DNA of 64,000 nucleotides from Hymenobacter jeongseonensis (GCF_015694725.1 NZ_JADQDQ010000002.1:124001-188000), one strand, 5' to 3'; positions 51,328-61,372 are shown, counted from the first letter of the stretch. The notes: generated by a model not told the origin, from the sequence alone. Made by a program: numbers and translations.

Positions 51328-53739
51328 TTATTCTGCAGCTAGCGTCAGTTCCGCAGCTGGCAGCCCCGGTGCCGAGGCCCGCAACATGATTTTACCGGCT
51401 TGCGGGTTGGTTTTGACAATCACGAGGCAGCGCCCTTGCCAAGTGGTGCGCTGGGGGCGCTGGTAGCTTTCGGTGCTGCGCGGATTGGCATTGCCCACGC
51501 CCACGATGGTGCCCGGCCCGGTGAGGGCAAACTGCAGCGGCACTTCGGCCTTGGGGTTGCGCACGCCTTGCTTGTCCTGTACCTCCACGGTGATGTAGCT
51601 GAGGTCTTGGCCGGTGGCGCGGAGGGCAGCGCGGTCCGCCGTCAGCTTCAGTTGCGTAGGGGCAGCGGCCGACCGCAGTTCGGCGGTACTTACGCGCTTG
51701 TTGCCGTTGTAGCCCACGGCTTGGAGCACGCCGGCCTCGTACGGCACCGACCACGTGGCCTGGAAGCGGGTGGCACGGGTGGTGGGCTGGCTGCCCAGCG
51801 ACCGGCCGTTGAGCAGCAGTTCCACCCGCTCGCACGACGAATACACGTCCACCTTCAGGGGCTTGTTTTCCTGGCCCGGCCAGGTCCAGTCGGCCAGCAC
51901 GTCGTGCCACTCCCACTTGCTCCACTCCTGCTTGTCCTTGTTCAGGGGAAAGGAAGGAACGGGCGGCTGCACAAATACGGAAACTTGGTCCGACTTCCAC
52001 AGGGCATCGCGGTAATAGGACTGGGGCCGTTTCCAGCCGCAGATGTCAAGGTCGCCGCAATGGGCCAGGTTCCAGGGGTAGAAGCCCTGGTTCTGCCAGT
52101 AGCCCAGCCAGCCGATGCTGGCCTCGCCAATGTAGTCCACGGCCGTCCACACAAAATCGCCCAGCACGTAGGGGTGGTCCACCACGTCCATCCAGCTGCC
52201 AAACGCTTCGAGGGGATAGGACTCGGCGCCGTACATCACGCGCTGAGCCAGGCGGGCGTGGTCCTTGGCATAAATGGCTTCCTGGTGGTGGTCGCCGCCG
52301 GCAGCGTAGTTATAGCCGGCCACGTCGAGAGCCGCAAAAAACGGGTCTTTGTCTGGATTCAGCCCGTTCACGGCGGCGGTGATGGGCCGGGTGGGGTCCA
52401 GGCCGCGAATGTAGTCGCCCAGCTGCTTGGCAGTTTGCGCTCCGGCGGGTGTGCCCCGCTCCGGAATCTCATTGCCTAGGCTCCACATAATCACGCTTGG
52501 GTGGTTGCGGTCGCGGCGCACCATGCTGGCCACGTCGGTCTGCCACCACTGGTCGAAGTACAGGTGGTAGTCGAACGGGTTTTTGGCCACGCGCCAGGCA
52601 TCAAAGGCTTCGTCGATGACGAGCATGCCCAGCCGGTCGCAGGCCGCGAGCAGCGCGGGCGCGGGCGGGTTGTGCGAGCAGCGCAGGGCGTTGTAGCCGC
52701 TGGCTTTGAGCAGTTCCACTTTGCGTTCCTCGGCCCGGTCGTAGGACTTAGCCCCCAGCGGGCCGTGGTCGTGGTGAATGCAGCCGCCCTTCAGCTTCAG
52801 TGGCTGGCCATTGAGCAGCAGGCCCCGCGCAGCGTCCATTGTCACGGTTCGCACGCCGAAAGTCGTTTCCACGCGGTCGAGCAGGCGCTGGTTCTGGTAG
52901 ACTTCAGTTACGGCCGAATATAAGTTTGGCTGGTCCACAGACCAGCGTTCCGGAGCACGAATGGTGAAGACCTGGGCAACATCCGTCGCCGCACCAGCCG
53001 CCACCGCCTGTTTGGAAGTTGTAGCCGACACTTCCCGCCCTTTGGGGCTTCGAATTCGGGTAACCAAGGTAATGTCGGCGGCTTGGGTACTGGCGTTGCG
53101 GACCGTGGTGACGGCCCGCACCTGCGCCTGCTGGGCCGTGACCTCGGGCGTGGTGATGTAGGTGCCCCACTGCGCCACATGCAACGGCGCCCGGGTGGTG
53201 AGCCACACGTGGCGGTAGATGCCCGAGCCGGAATACCAGCGGCTATTGGCACCCTCGTTGTGCACCTGCACCGCCACCACGTTGGCCGCGCCGGCCTTCA
53301 CATGGTCCGTCACATCGTACCAAAAACTGGTGTAGCCGTACGGGTGCCGCCCCAGCGACTGGCCGTTAATCCACACCTCGGCGTTCATGTACACGCCCTC
53401 GAACAGGAGTTGCACCCGCTGGCCCGCGGCGCTGGCCGGTAGGGCAAACTGCTTGCGGTACCAGCCGGTGCCGCCGGTGGTGAAGCCGCCGCTCACCTGG
53501 CTGGGCGCGTCGGGACTGAACGGGGAGGCCGTGCCGGGCAGGTCTTCGATGCTCCAGTCGTGAGGCAGGTCCACCGAGCGCCAAGCGCTGTCGTCGAACG
53601 CGGGCAGTTCTGCCCCTTGCGCCCCGCCCCGGTGAAAACGCCAGCCGGCATCCAGCAACGCGGGCGTGCCCGGAGCGGGCTGGGCCGGCGCCGTTTTGAA
53701 TAGTAGCAAAAGAATAAAAACGCCAAGTAATGCTTTCAT
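51328..53739 (-). CDS. GH2-family beta-glycosidase (beta-galactosidase-like), exported
   Basis: 803 aa from MKALLGVFILLLLFKTAPAQ (signal peptide). Domain order: sugar-binding jelly roll (DLPHDWSIEDL ... GTGWYRKQFALP, about 40-185), Ig-like GH2 domain, TIM barrel with LRCSHNPPAPALL, the acid/base Glu in MWSLGNEIPERG near 415 and the putative nucleophile Glu in VMYGAESYPLEAFG near 505, then DUF4982 (VYSSCERVELLLNGRSLGS) and a final Ig-like GH2C domain. It probably acts on exported beta-galactosides or related sugars; no SusC/D partner is beside it. Confidence 0.92.
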   Translation of the reverse strand: MKALLGVFILLLLFKTAPAQPAPGTPALLDAGWRFHRGGAQGAELPAFDDSAWRSVDLPHDWSIEDLPGTASPFSPDAPSQVSGGFTTGGTGWYRKQFALPASAAGQRVQLLFEGVYMNAEVWINGQSLGRHPYGYTSFWYDVTDHVKAGAANVVAVQVHNEGANSRWYSGSGIYRHVWLTTRAPLHVAQWGTYITTPEVTAQQAQVRAVTTVRNASTQAADITLVTRIRSPKGREVSATTSKQAVAAGAATDVAQVFTIRAPERWSVDQPNLYSAVTEVYQNQRLLDRVETTFGVRTVTMDAARGLLLNGQPLKLKGGCIHHDHGPLGAKSYDRAEERKVELLKASGYNALRCSHNPPAPALLAACDRLGMLVIDEAFDAWRVAKNPFDYHLYFDQWWQTDVASMVRRDRNHPSVIMWSLGNEIPERGTPAGAQTAKQLGDYIRGLDPTRPITAAVNGLNPDKDPFFAALDVAGYNYAAGGDHHQEAIYAKDHARLAQRVMYGAESYPLEAFGSWMDVVDHPYVLGDFVWTAVDYIGEASIGWLGYWQNQGFYPWNLAHCGDLDICGWKRPQSYYRDALWKSDQVSVFVQPPVPSFPLNKDKQEWSKWEWHDVLADWTWPGQENKPLKVDVYSSCERVELLLNGRSLGSQPTTRATRFQATWSVPYEAGVLQAVGYNGNKRVSTAELRSAAAPTQLKLTADRAALRATGQDLSYITVEVQDKQGVRNPKAEVPLQFALTGPGTIVGVGNANPRSTESYQRPQRTTWQGRCLVIVKTNPQAGKIMLRASAPGLPAAELTLAAE

Positions 53740-53902
53740 AGGACGCTGGGAATGAGTTGTCCGGCAAGGCACGCGCGATGCTTTCCGGAATAAAGAGGCG
53801 AGCTCAAAGATAGCCCGCCGCTGTAGTCGCCCGCAGTACAATTTGCGGCTTGCTTTGCACTAATTGCGCCTTTGTCCCGTTAGAGCAAGCTTATTCTCCG
53901 AC

Positions 53903-54679
53903 ATGCCCTTCACGTTTTCTCACCCGGCGGTGGTTCTGCCGTTGCTTGCTCTTCCGCGTCGCTGGCGCTCCGCCACGGGCCTGATAGTTGGCAGCATGAC
54001 GCCGGATTTCGAGAAGTTCATTCGCATGAGCTCTCACGACCCTTACAGTCACACGTGGCGCAGCATTTTCTACTTCAATCTGCCGCTGGGGTTAGTGCTG
54101 GCCTTCGTTTTCCACCTGGTGGTGCGCGATGCGTTGATTGCACATTTGCCCGGTTTCCTACACGCGCGGTTCAGTCGGTACGCGGGATTTGACTGGAGTA
54201 CGTATGCCCGGCGGCATGCCGGCACGCTGGTGTTGTCGCTCTTGGTGGGCACCGTTTCGCACATAGCGGTTGACAGCTTCACACACGTTGACGGGCGGAG
54301 CGTGCAGTGGTTTCCGGTGCTGCGGGAGTGGGTGATGGAGGGAGCGGTCAACATGCGGTTTTACTCGCTGCTGCAAAAGCTGGCCTCGGTAGCGGGCGGG
54401 GTGGCCCTGGCCTGGTACCTGTGGCAACTCCCCCGCGAGAAAGCCACCGCGCCCGAACGGGACATGGCGTCCTTTTGGGGGCTGATGGCCGCTTTGGGGG
54501 CTGCGGTGGTGGCCGTGCGCCTTCAGTTGGGCTGGGCCGTCGGCTTCGACAACGTTTACCACGCCTCCATTGTCGTGCTTTCGGCGGGGCTAACCAGCCT
54601 GGTTTTGACCTCTGCGCTGTTTAAACTGTGGACGGGTGTGCTTCAGTGGAGAGCCAACCGCAGCCGTGTGAATGGCTAA
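53903..54679 (+). CDS. DUF4184-family membrane protein
   Basis: 258 aa from MPFTFSHPAVVLPLLALPR, the typical DUF4184 start with HP. It carries VGSMTPDFEKFIRM, SHTWRSIFYFNLPLGLVLAF, SHIAVDSFTHVDGR near 130-143 and several hydrophobic segments (about 55-75, 115-135, 165-180, 195-245). The conserved His/Asp residues suggest a membrane hydrolase-like site, but no function is known. Confidence 0.85.
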   Translation: MPFTFSHPAVVLPLLALPRRWRSATGLIVGSMTPDFEKFIRMSSHDPYSHTWRSIFYFNLPLGLVLAFVFHLVVRDALIAHLPGFLHARFSRYAGFDWSTYARRHAGTLVLSLLVGTVSHIAVDSFTHVDGRSVQWFPVLREWVMEGAVNMRFYSLLQKLASVAGGVALAWYLWQLPREKATAPERDMASFWGLMAALGAAVVAVRLQLGWAVGFDNVYHASIVVLSAGLTSLVLTSALFKLWTGVLQWRANRSRVNG

Positions 54680-54785
54680 AGACTTCAATTCCAGGATACC
54701 TAATTAGTTTATCGGGAAGTAAAACAGTGTTTTGTGGACTCAGAATGTAGGCGTAGTTTAAGACCATACCCTGAAACACCACGGC

Positions 54786-55181
54786 CTACCATGCTTCCGG
54801 GGCCATGAAAGCTTCGAGTAGGGGCGCCAAGTCGCTGGCGTGGTTGGGGGCATCTCTCAGCTGCTCAACGTGGCGCTGGAAGTCGGCGATGTCCACGGCG
54901 CGGAATCGCATCGACCAATCGGCAAAAGCGCGTTCACGCACCGGCCCATCGGCTATTTTGGTCACGCCTTGGTGCCGCACATCTGCTGCAATGACGTCGA
55001 ACAAGTCGTGTACCCGATCACTTTCGCCCTCCAACACCTGCATGATGTCGCCATCGCTGTACATCAGCACCCCTGTCACGCCCAGGCGGGCGTTGTTTGC
55101 GCGCCACTGCACCAGTAAGCGACGCAGCTCTTGTTCAGGAAATGGCAGGGTGGCCGAACTGGTATAAACGAGGTGGTGCAT
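54786..55181 (-). CDS. BLUF-domain blue-light photoreceptor
   Basis: 131 aa from MHHLVYTSSAT, essentially one BLUF domain. The key residues are present: Tyr in HLVYTSSA (residue 5), Asn in ANNARLGVTGVLMY near 32 and Gln in DIMQVLEG near 50, which form the flavin hydrogen-bond network, followed by the IAADVRHQGVTKI segment. No output domain is fused, so signalling must go through protein contacts. The C-terminal 35 residues are helical. Confidence 0.9.
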   Translation of the reverse strand: MHHLVYTSSATLPFPEQELRRLLVQWRANNARLGVTGVLMYSDGDIMQVLEGESDRVHDLFDVIAADVRHQGVTKIADGPVRERAFADWSMRFRAVDIADFQRHVEQLRDAPNHASDLAPLLEAFMAPEAW

Positions 55182-55268
55182 GCGGCCGGAGGCAGTCAAT
55201 GGGGCATCAAACCTAGGTATATATCCCGACTCCGGCAACCTGAGCGGTAATCATTGCCACATAAAAAG

Positions 55269-55297
55269 GCCCGCTCCCAAGGGGAAACGGGCCTTCG
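55269..55297. terminator. Terminator-like hairpin between BLUF and M13 genes
   Basis: GGCCCG / CGGGCC arms, preceded by A-run and followed by TTC on the plus strand; on the minus strand the A-run becomes a T-run. Confidence 0.6.
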
Positions 55298-55355
55298 TCT
55301 ATCAGGAGGGAGAACAGTTTCTCACCCTTGATTCAAATTACTCCTAACAAGAAGC

Positions 55356-57458
55356 TTACCAGATTTTGGCGCGGTCGGCAGTCGAGCGCACCATTTTGCT
55401 ACCATCCTTGCAACCAAACGCTTCGTGAAACTCCTGCATGTTCTGCAACGGGCCATTGGTCCGGTACTGGCCGGGCGAGTGCGGGTCGGTCTGGATTTGC
55501 TGGCGCAGGGACTCCGGGCGCATGTTGGTACGCCATACCTGGGCCCAACCCAGGAAGAAGCGCTGCTGCGGCGTGAAGCCGTCCACCGACTTGGCGGCCT
55601 TGGCCTGGGGCGTTTTCATGAAGGCCTGGTAGGCAATGGTGAGGCCGCCGAGGTCGGCCAGGTTTTCGCCCATGGTCAGGTTACCGTTCACGTGGAGCGA
55701 GTCGATGGGCGTGAAGGCATCGAATTGCTTGCCCACCACCGCGGCTTTGGTCACAAACTTTTCGCCGTCCTCTTTGGCCCACCAGTCGCGCAGGTTGCCC
55801 TGCGAATCCACCTTGCGGCCCTGGTCGTCGAAGCCGTGGGTCATTTCGTGGCCAATCACGGCGCCGATGCCGCCGTAGTTGACCGCGTCGTCGGCCTTGG
55901 GGTCGTAGAAGGGCGGCTGCAGGATGCCGGCCGGGAACACAATCTCGTTCAGTGACGCGTTGTAGTAGGCATTCACCGTGGGCGGCGTCATGCCCCACAC
56001 GGTGCGGTCAATCGGCTTGCCAAACTTGCTGAGGTTGTCTTTGGTGCCCCAATCGGCGGCGGCAAACAGGTTATTCAGAGCACTTTCGCGGCTGATGTTC
56101 AGCGCCGAATAATCCTTCCACTTGTCGGGGTAGCCAATTTTAACCACGAAGGCGTTGAGCTTCTTCAGGGCTTCGGCTTTGGTGGCGGCGCTCATCCATT
56201 CGGTGGCCTGAATGCGCTCGGCGTAGGCCACGCGCAGGTTTTCCACCATTTGCTTGGCGCGGGCCTTGGCCGCGGGGCTGAAGTCTTCGTCAACGTAAAT
56301 CTGGCCAAAAGCTTCGCCCAGGGCGCCGTCCGTGGCGGCAAACGCCCGGCGCCACCGCGGCTGTGGCTGCTTGGCCCCGGTCAGGACCTGCGAAAAACGG
56401 AATTCCTCATCCACAAATGCTTTGGGCAAGGCCGCCGTAACGGCCTCCACCAGGTGCCAGCGCAGGTACTGCTTCTGGTCGGCAATGGGCTCCTCTTTCA
56501 GCATGGCGCTGGCTTCTTTCAGGAATTCGGGTTGGCCCACGATGATTTCCTTCGCGCTAGCCAAGCCGCTTTGCTGCAGGCGCAAGGGAATGTTTAGGTT
56601 GGGGTACGCGGCCGCTACCTGGTCCACGGTCATCTTGTTGTAATTTTTTTCGCGGTCGCGCAGGGCCACCCGCTCGCGGCTGGCCTTGGCCATGCGCGTT
56701 TCGAGGCGTGTCACGGCATCGGCATTTTTCTCGGCCGTGGCTTGGTCGTCGCCCAACAGTTTGAACAGGTTGACTTGATAGTTGCGGTAGGCGGCGCGAA
56801 TGGTTTTGGACCGCGCGTCCTCCTTGAGGTAGTAGTCGCGGTCGGGCAAGGTGAGGCCGCCTTGCCGCATCTGCACGGCATACACGGAGCTGTTCTTGCT
56901 GTCCTGCGACACGCCCAAGCCGTACCAGCCTTTGCCAATGTTCTTCGGGTCGGCGAGGTAGCTCTGAATGCCCGCCAAATCTTGGATGGCATTTATCTTA
57001 TTGAGGCGGGGCTGCAAATACTTCAGGCCCGCTTTCTCAATGGCCACCGAGTCCATGGCGGCGGCGTAGAAGTCGCCCACTTTCTGCATGTTGGAGCCGG
57101 GTTTGGCGGTGCGGTCCGCGGCAGCTTTTTCCAGAATGCGCCGCGCCACGCCCCGGTTGCGGGCCCGCAGTTCGTTGAAGCCGCCCCAGCTGGTTTCGGA
57201 ACCGGGTATGGGATTATTTTTCAGCCAGTTGCCGTTGGCAAACTGGTAAAAGTCGGTACACGGGTCTACCGAGCGGTCGAGGTTGGCAAGCGAAATGCCC
57301 GTGCCGGTTTGGCCCTTGGCAGCGGCAGGCGCCGTGGTTTTAGTCTTGCCCGCGCTGGACTTGGTTTTGACCTTGGTTTGGGCTTGGGCCCCACCGGCCA
57401 GGAATCCGAGCAAAGCCGCCGAAAGGGCAGCTTTGCGCACAAAGGAGAATTGATGCAT
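55356..57458 (-). CDS. M13-family zinc metallopeptidase, exported (copy 1)
   Basis: 700 aa from MHQFSFVRKAALSAALLGFL (signal peptide ending AQA). Neprilysin-like M13: N-terminal domain from VDPCTDFYQFANGNWLKNNP, catalytic GAVIGHEMTHGFDDQGRKVD near 535 (HExxH), ENLADLGGLTIAY near 597 (third ligand Glu, ExxxD), substrate-binding NAYYN near 495, and the final AKIW close to the family C-terminal Trp. It is a tandem paralogue of the next upstream gene; both probably degrade peptides in the periplasm. Confidence 0.93.
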   Translation of the reverse strand: MHQFSFVRKAALSAALLGFLAGGAQAQTKVKTKSSAGKTKTTAPAAAKGQTGTGISLANLDRSVDPCTDFYQFANGNWLKNNPIPGSETSWGGFNELRARNRGVARRILEKAAADRTAKPGSNMQKVGDFYAAAMDSVAIEKAGLKYLQPRLNKINAIQDLAGIQSYLADPKNIGKGWYGLGVSQDSKNSSVYAVQMRQGGLTLPDRDYYLKEDARSKTIRAAYRNYQVNLFKLLGDDQATAEKNADAVTRLETRMAKASRERVALRDREKNYNKMTVDQVAAAYPNLNIPLRLQQSGLASAKEIIVGQPEFLKEASAMLKEEPIADQKQYLRWHLVEAVTAALPKAFVDEEFRFSQVLTGAKQPQPRWRRAFAATDGALGEAFGQIYVDEDFSPAAKARAKQMVENLRVAYAERIQATEWMSAATKAEALKKLNAFVVKIGYPDKWKDYSALNISRESALNNLFAAADWGTKDNLSKFGKPIDRTVWGMTPPTVNAYYNASLNEIVFPAGILQPPFYDPKADDAVNYGGIGAVIGHEMTHGFDDQGRKVDSQGNLRDWWAKEDGEKFVTKAAVVGKQFDAFTPIDSLHVNGNLTMGENLADLGGLTIAYQAFMKTPQAKAAKSVDGFTPQQRFFLGWAQVWRTNMRPESLRQQIQTDPHSPGQYRTNGPLQNMQEFHEAFGCKDGSKMVRSTADRAKIW

Positions 57459-57634
57459 AGGAGAGTGAAGTGAGCGAAACATTAAGAAGGGCAAGATACA
57501 ACAACCGTTTGGCGTTGATAATCTTAATAAAAGAGGAATAACAATGAAATTTTGGCAATTAGACCAAACTCCTGTATTCCTCGGGTTTCATCTGGTTTTA
57601 GTGTAATCCAATGCCGGCTATCCGGCCGGAAACC

Positions 57635-57692
57635 AGAACGTCATGCCGGGCTTGCCAGAGCGTTAACTCCGGCAAGCTCAGCATGACGTTCT
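57635..57692. repeat. Short palindromic repeat (AGAACGTCATGC family)
   Basis: 22-bp arms AGAACGTCATGC...CTTGCC / GGCAAGCTCAGCATGACGTT with two mismatches, between the two M13 genes. Confidence 0.7.
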
Positions 57693-57727
57693 AATCATCG
57701 AATGGCAGCTTTTCTAAGCAAGTTGGC

Positions 57728-59800
57728 TTACCAGATTTTGGACCGCTCGGCTGTGGGGCGCATCATCTTGCTGCCATCCTTGCAGCCAAAGGCCTCAAAG
57801 AATTCCGGCATGTTCATGAGCGGGCCGTTGGTCCGGAATTCGCCGGGCGAGTGCGGGTCGGTCTGCACCTGCTGGCGCAGGGCCTCGGGCCGGGAGTTGT
57901 TGCGCCAGATTTGGGCGTAGCCCAGGAAAAAGCGCTGCTCCGGCGTGAAGCCGTCGATGGTTTTGCCGGCTTTGGCCTGCGGGGTTTTCTTAAACGCGGC
58001 GTAGGCAATGGTGAGGCCGCCGAGGTCAGCCAGGTTCTCGCCCATGGTCAGTTTGCCGTTCACGTGCACCGAGTCCAGCGGCATGAAGGCGTCGTACTGC
58101 TTGCCCACGATGTCGGCTTTGGCGTTGAATTTATCCGCGTCTTCCTTGGTCCACCAGTCGCGCAGGTTGCCCTTGGAGTCGTACTGCCGGCCCTGGTCGT
58201 CGAAGCCGTGGGTCATTTCGTGGCCAATCACGGCGCCAATGCCGCCGTAGTTCACCGCGTCGTCGGCCTTGGGGTCATAAAAGGGCGGCTGCAGGATGCC
58301 GGCCGGGAACACAATCTCGTTCATCGGCGGGTTGTAGTAGGCATTAACTGTAGGCGGGGTCATGCCCCACTCGTTGCGGTCAATCGGCTTGCCAAACTTG
58401 CTGATTTGGTCCTTGCTGGCCCATTCGCGGGCCGACAACAGGTTGTTGAGGTAAGACTCGCGGCTGACATTCAGGGCCGAGTAATCCTTCCACTTGTCAG
58501 GGTAGCCAATCTTCACCACGAAGGCGTTGAGCTTGGTCAGGGCTTCCTTTTTGGTGGCCTCGCTCATCCAGTCCGTCGCCTTAATGCGGTCGGCGTAAGC
58601 CACGCGCAGGTTCTCAATCATCTCCTTGGCGCGGGCCTTGGCGGCGGGCGAAAAGGCTTTCTGCACGTAAATCTGGCCGAAAGCTTCGCCCAGGGCCCGG
58701 TCGGTGGCGCCCAGCGTGCGCTTCCAGCGGGGCTGCTGCTTTTTGGCGCCGGTCAGGGTTTGCGCAAAGCGGAAGTTCTCGTCCACAAACGTCTTTGGCA
58801 ACGCCGATACCACGCTGCTCACCAAGTGGAAGCGCAGGTACTGCTTCTGGTCGGCAATGGGCTCTTCTTTGAGCATGGTGCTCACTTCCTTCAGGAAATC
58901 GGGCTGGCCGATGATTACCTCTTTGGCCGCGGCGAGGCCGTTTTCCTTCAGCGTGAGCGGCAGGGCCAGGTTGGGGTAGGCGGCGTCGGCCTGGGCCAGC
59001 GTCATCTTGTTGTAGTTGGCGTAGGGGTCGCGCAGGTCCACGCGGCTCTTGCTGGCTTTGGCCAGGCGGGTTTCGATGCGCGTAACGGCGGCCGCATTGG
59101 TTTTGGCCGTGGCTTCGTTGTCGCCGAGCATCTTAAAGGTGTTCACCAGATACGTGTCGTAGGCGGCGCGAATGGCTTTCGAACGGGCGTCGTCCTTCAG
59201 GTAGTAGTCACGGTCGGGCAGCGAAAGGCCGCCCTGGCCCATTTGCACGGCGTATTGGGTGCTGATTTTTTCGTCCTGCCCCACGTAGAAGCCATACCAC
59301 ACGCTGCCGGCGTGGGCTTTGGGGTCGGCCAGGAAGCGCTGCATCTCGCCGAGGTCCTTGATGGCCGCGATGCGGTTGAGGTGCGGCTGCAGGTACTTGA
59401 GGCCCGCGGCGTCGATGGCGGCCGAGTCCATGGCCGAGGCGTAGAAGTCGCCCACTTTCTGCGCATTCGAGCCTTTGGGTGCTTTGGCGGCGTCCTTGGC
59501 GGCATCGTTCAGGATGCTGCGCAGGGTGGCGTTGTTGCGGTCGGCCAGCTCGTTGAACGAGCCCCAGCGCGATTCAGCGGCCGGAATAGGGTTGTTTTTC
59601 AGCCAGTTGCCCGAAGCGTAGCGGAAGAAGTCCTCGCAGGGCTTCACCGACGGGTCAATGTTGGCAACGTTGAGGCCAACGCCTTTTTGGGTGGCAGCCG
59701 CTGCGGGCTTGGTGGTTTGGGCCACCGCGGCCGTGGTAGCCATGCTGCCCAGGCCAAGCACCGCTAAGCTGAGCCGCCGTGCAATAGAAGTTAAATACAT
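57728..59800 (-). CDS. M13-family zinc metallopeptidase, exported (copy 2)
   Basis: 690 aa from MYLTSIARRLSLAVLGLGSM (signal peptide ending AVAQ). Same architecture as copy 1: VKPCEDFFRYASGNWLKNNP, GAVIGHEMTHGFDDQGRQYD near 525 with HExxH, ENLADLGGLTIAYAAF near 587, and C-terminal RSKIW. The two proteins are closely similar over their whole length, indicating tandem duplication, but signal peptides and linkers differ. 270 bp with a palindromic repeat separate them. Confidence 0.93.
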   Translation of the reverse strand: MYLTSIARRLSLAVLGLGSMATTAAVAQTTKPAAAATQKGVGLNVANIDPSVKPCEDFFRYASGNWLKNNPIPAAESRWGSFNELADRNNATLRSILNDAAKDAAKAPKGSNAQKVGDFYASAMDSAAIDAAGLKYLQPHLNRIAAIKDLGEMQRFLADPKAHAGSVWYGFYVGQDEKISTQYAVQMGQGGLSLPDRDYYLKDDARSKAIRAAYDTYLVNTFKMLGDNEATAKTNAAAVTRIETRLAKASKSRVDLRDPYANYNKMTLAQADAAYPNLALPLTLKENGLAAAKEVIIGQPDFLKEVSTMLKEEPIADQKQYLRFHLVSSVVSALPKTFVDENFRFAQTLTGAKKQQPRWKRTLGATDRALGEAFGQIYVQKAFSPAAKARAKEMIENLRVAYADRIKATDWMSEATKKEALTKLNAFVVKIGYPDKWKDYSALNVSRESYLNNLLSAREWASKDQISKFGKPIDRNEWGMTPPTVNAYYNPPMNEIVFPAGILQPPFYDPKADDAVNYGGIGAVIGHEMTHGFDDQGRQYDSKGNLRDWWTKEDADKFNAKADIVGKQYDAFMPLDSVHVNGKLTMGENLADLGGLTIAYAAFKKTPQAKAGKTIDGFTPEQRFFLGYAQIWRNNSRPEALRQQVQTDPHSPGEFRTNGPLMNMPEFFEAFGCKDGSKMMRPTAERSKIW

Positions 59801-59949
59801 GAAAAGAGTGTTGGGTTGGGAAATTACGCCGTGAAGTTACAGACACTCGAGTTTTTTCAGCGTTGCACGACCGTAGCGGGATGAAACCGGCTATTATCCC
59901 GCCCTGCCAGCCAAGCGGGTTTCGTTCTCCTCGCCCGTAACTTGCACCG

Positions 59950-61320
59950 ATGCCGCTTTACAACCGCCGACCTGAGCTTCCGCCCCTTGTGCCTCCTCCC
60001 CCACTCGGGCTGGCCGACCTGCTGGGCCGCGTGCGCCAAGCATTGCAGCAGCAGTTGGCCGACTCCTATTGGGTGGTAGCCGAAGTGGCAGAGCTGACCG
60101 TGCCGCGCTTTGCCGGCGCGCACTGCTACCTCACTCTCACCGAGCAAACCACCGACAGCCGCGGCACGCCCGTAAAAGCCCAGGCCCGCGCCACGCTCTG
60201 GAGCCAGCGCTACCAGCAGCTGGCGCCGGCCTTCGAGCGGCACACCGGCCAGCCCCTGCGCCCCGGGCTGAAGCTGCTGTTGCGCGTGCAAGTGCGCTTC
60301 CACGAGCAGTACGGCCTGAGCCTCGACGTCGTGGCCATCGACCCCAGCTACACGGTGGGCGAGCTGGCTTTGCTGCGGCTGAAAACCCTGCGCCTGCTAA
60401 AAGAAAAAGGCCTGCTCGAACGCCAAAAGCAGCTTTTGCTGCCGCTGGCCCCGCAACGGCTGGCGGTTATCTCCTCGCCCACGGCGGCCGGATTTCAGGA
60501 CTTCGTGCAGCAGCTCGACGAGGCGCCTTATGATTTTGCACTGACCTTGTTTCCGGCCATGATGCAGGGCGACGAAGCGCCCGCCAGCATCCGGGCGGCG
60601 CTGGATGGCGTGCGCGCCCGGCGCGGCCAGTTCGATGCCGTGGTGATAATTCGGGGCGGGGGCAGCCGCACCGATTTGCTGGCCTTCGACGAATACGGGC
60701 TGGCCGCGGCCGTGGGGGCGTTTCCGCTCCCCGTGCTCACCGGCATTGGCCACGAGCGCGACGAAGCCATTGTGGACCTCACCGCCCACCACGCCCTGAA
60801 AACCCCCACGGCCGTGGCCGTATTTCTGGTCGAGCGACTGGCCCGGCTCGAAGCTGCTTTTCTGGGCTACGGCGAGCAGGTGGCGGCGCTGGCCCGGCGC
60901 CAGCTGAGCCAACGCCACGCCCGCCTCGACCAGCTGAGCGGGCAAAGCCGCTACGCTGCCCACCGCCAACTAGACGCTGCCCACGACGCCCTGCGCGCCC
61001 GCGCCCGCCAGGCCATCCAGGCCCCGCGCGAGCAACTCCGGCAGCTGGGCCAGGGCCTGGTTCGCTTCCGGCACCAATTACCGCGCGCGGCACGCCGGGC
61101 CCTGGCCCGCGAGCAGCGCGGCCTGCGCCGGTTCGGCCGGGCCTTGTTGAGTCGCTTTATCCGCCATCACCGGCGCCGGCGCGAAGCTGTGTTGCGCCAG
61201 CGCTTCCGGCTACAGCTGACGATGGAGCGGTACCTGCACCGCCAGGAAATGCGCTTAGCGCTTAATAGCTGCCAGCTGGAGCTTAAAGCGCCCACTAAGC
61301 CAACAACGAAGACCCGCTAA
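59950..61320 (+). CDS. xseA: Exodeoxyribonuclease VII large subunit
   Basis: 456 aa. N-terminal OB fold (LADLLGRVRQALQQQLADSY, VVAEVAELTVPRFAGAHCYL), then the catalytic domain with PQRLAVISSPTAAGFQDFV near 170, VVIIRGGGSRTDLLAFDEYG near 234-253 and VLTGIGHERDEAIVDLTAHH near 260-279 plus KTPTAVAVFLV. A long Arg/Gln/Leu-rich coiled coil follows (about 290-430). ExoVII cuts single-stranded DNA from both ends. xseB follows after 52 bp. Confidence 0.95.
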   Translation: MPLYNRRPELPPLVPPPPLGLADLLGRVRQALQQQLADSYWVVAEVAELTVPRFAGAHCYLTLTEQTTDSRGTPVKAQARATLWSQRYQQLAPAFERHTGQPLRPGLKLLLRVQVRFHEQYGLSLDVVAIDPSYTVGELALLRLKTLRLLKEKGLLERQKQLLLPLAPQRLAVISSPTAAGFQDFVQQLDEAPYDFALTLFPAMMQGDEAPASIRAALDGVRARRGQFDAVVIIRGGGSRTDLLAFDEYGLAAAVGAFPLPVLTGIGHERDEAIVDLTAHHALKTPTAVAVFLVERLARLEAAFLGYGEQVAALARRQLSQRHARLDQLSGQSRYAAHRQLDAAHDALRARARQAIQAPREQLRQLGQGLVRFRHQLPRAARRALAREQRGLRRFGRALLSRFIRHHRRRREAVLRQRFRLQLTMERYLHRQEMRLALNSCQLELKAPTKPTTKTR

Positions 61321-61372
61321 CAGCGCCGCATTAACTTATAATAACTACTTACTGATTACTGCTCCCCCAAAA

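Noticed and set aside
57851..59767. 638-codon frame antisense to the second M13 peptidase
   Set aside because: It is a GC-rich shadow of the peptidase codons; the peptidase frame has full catalytic motifs.
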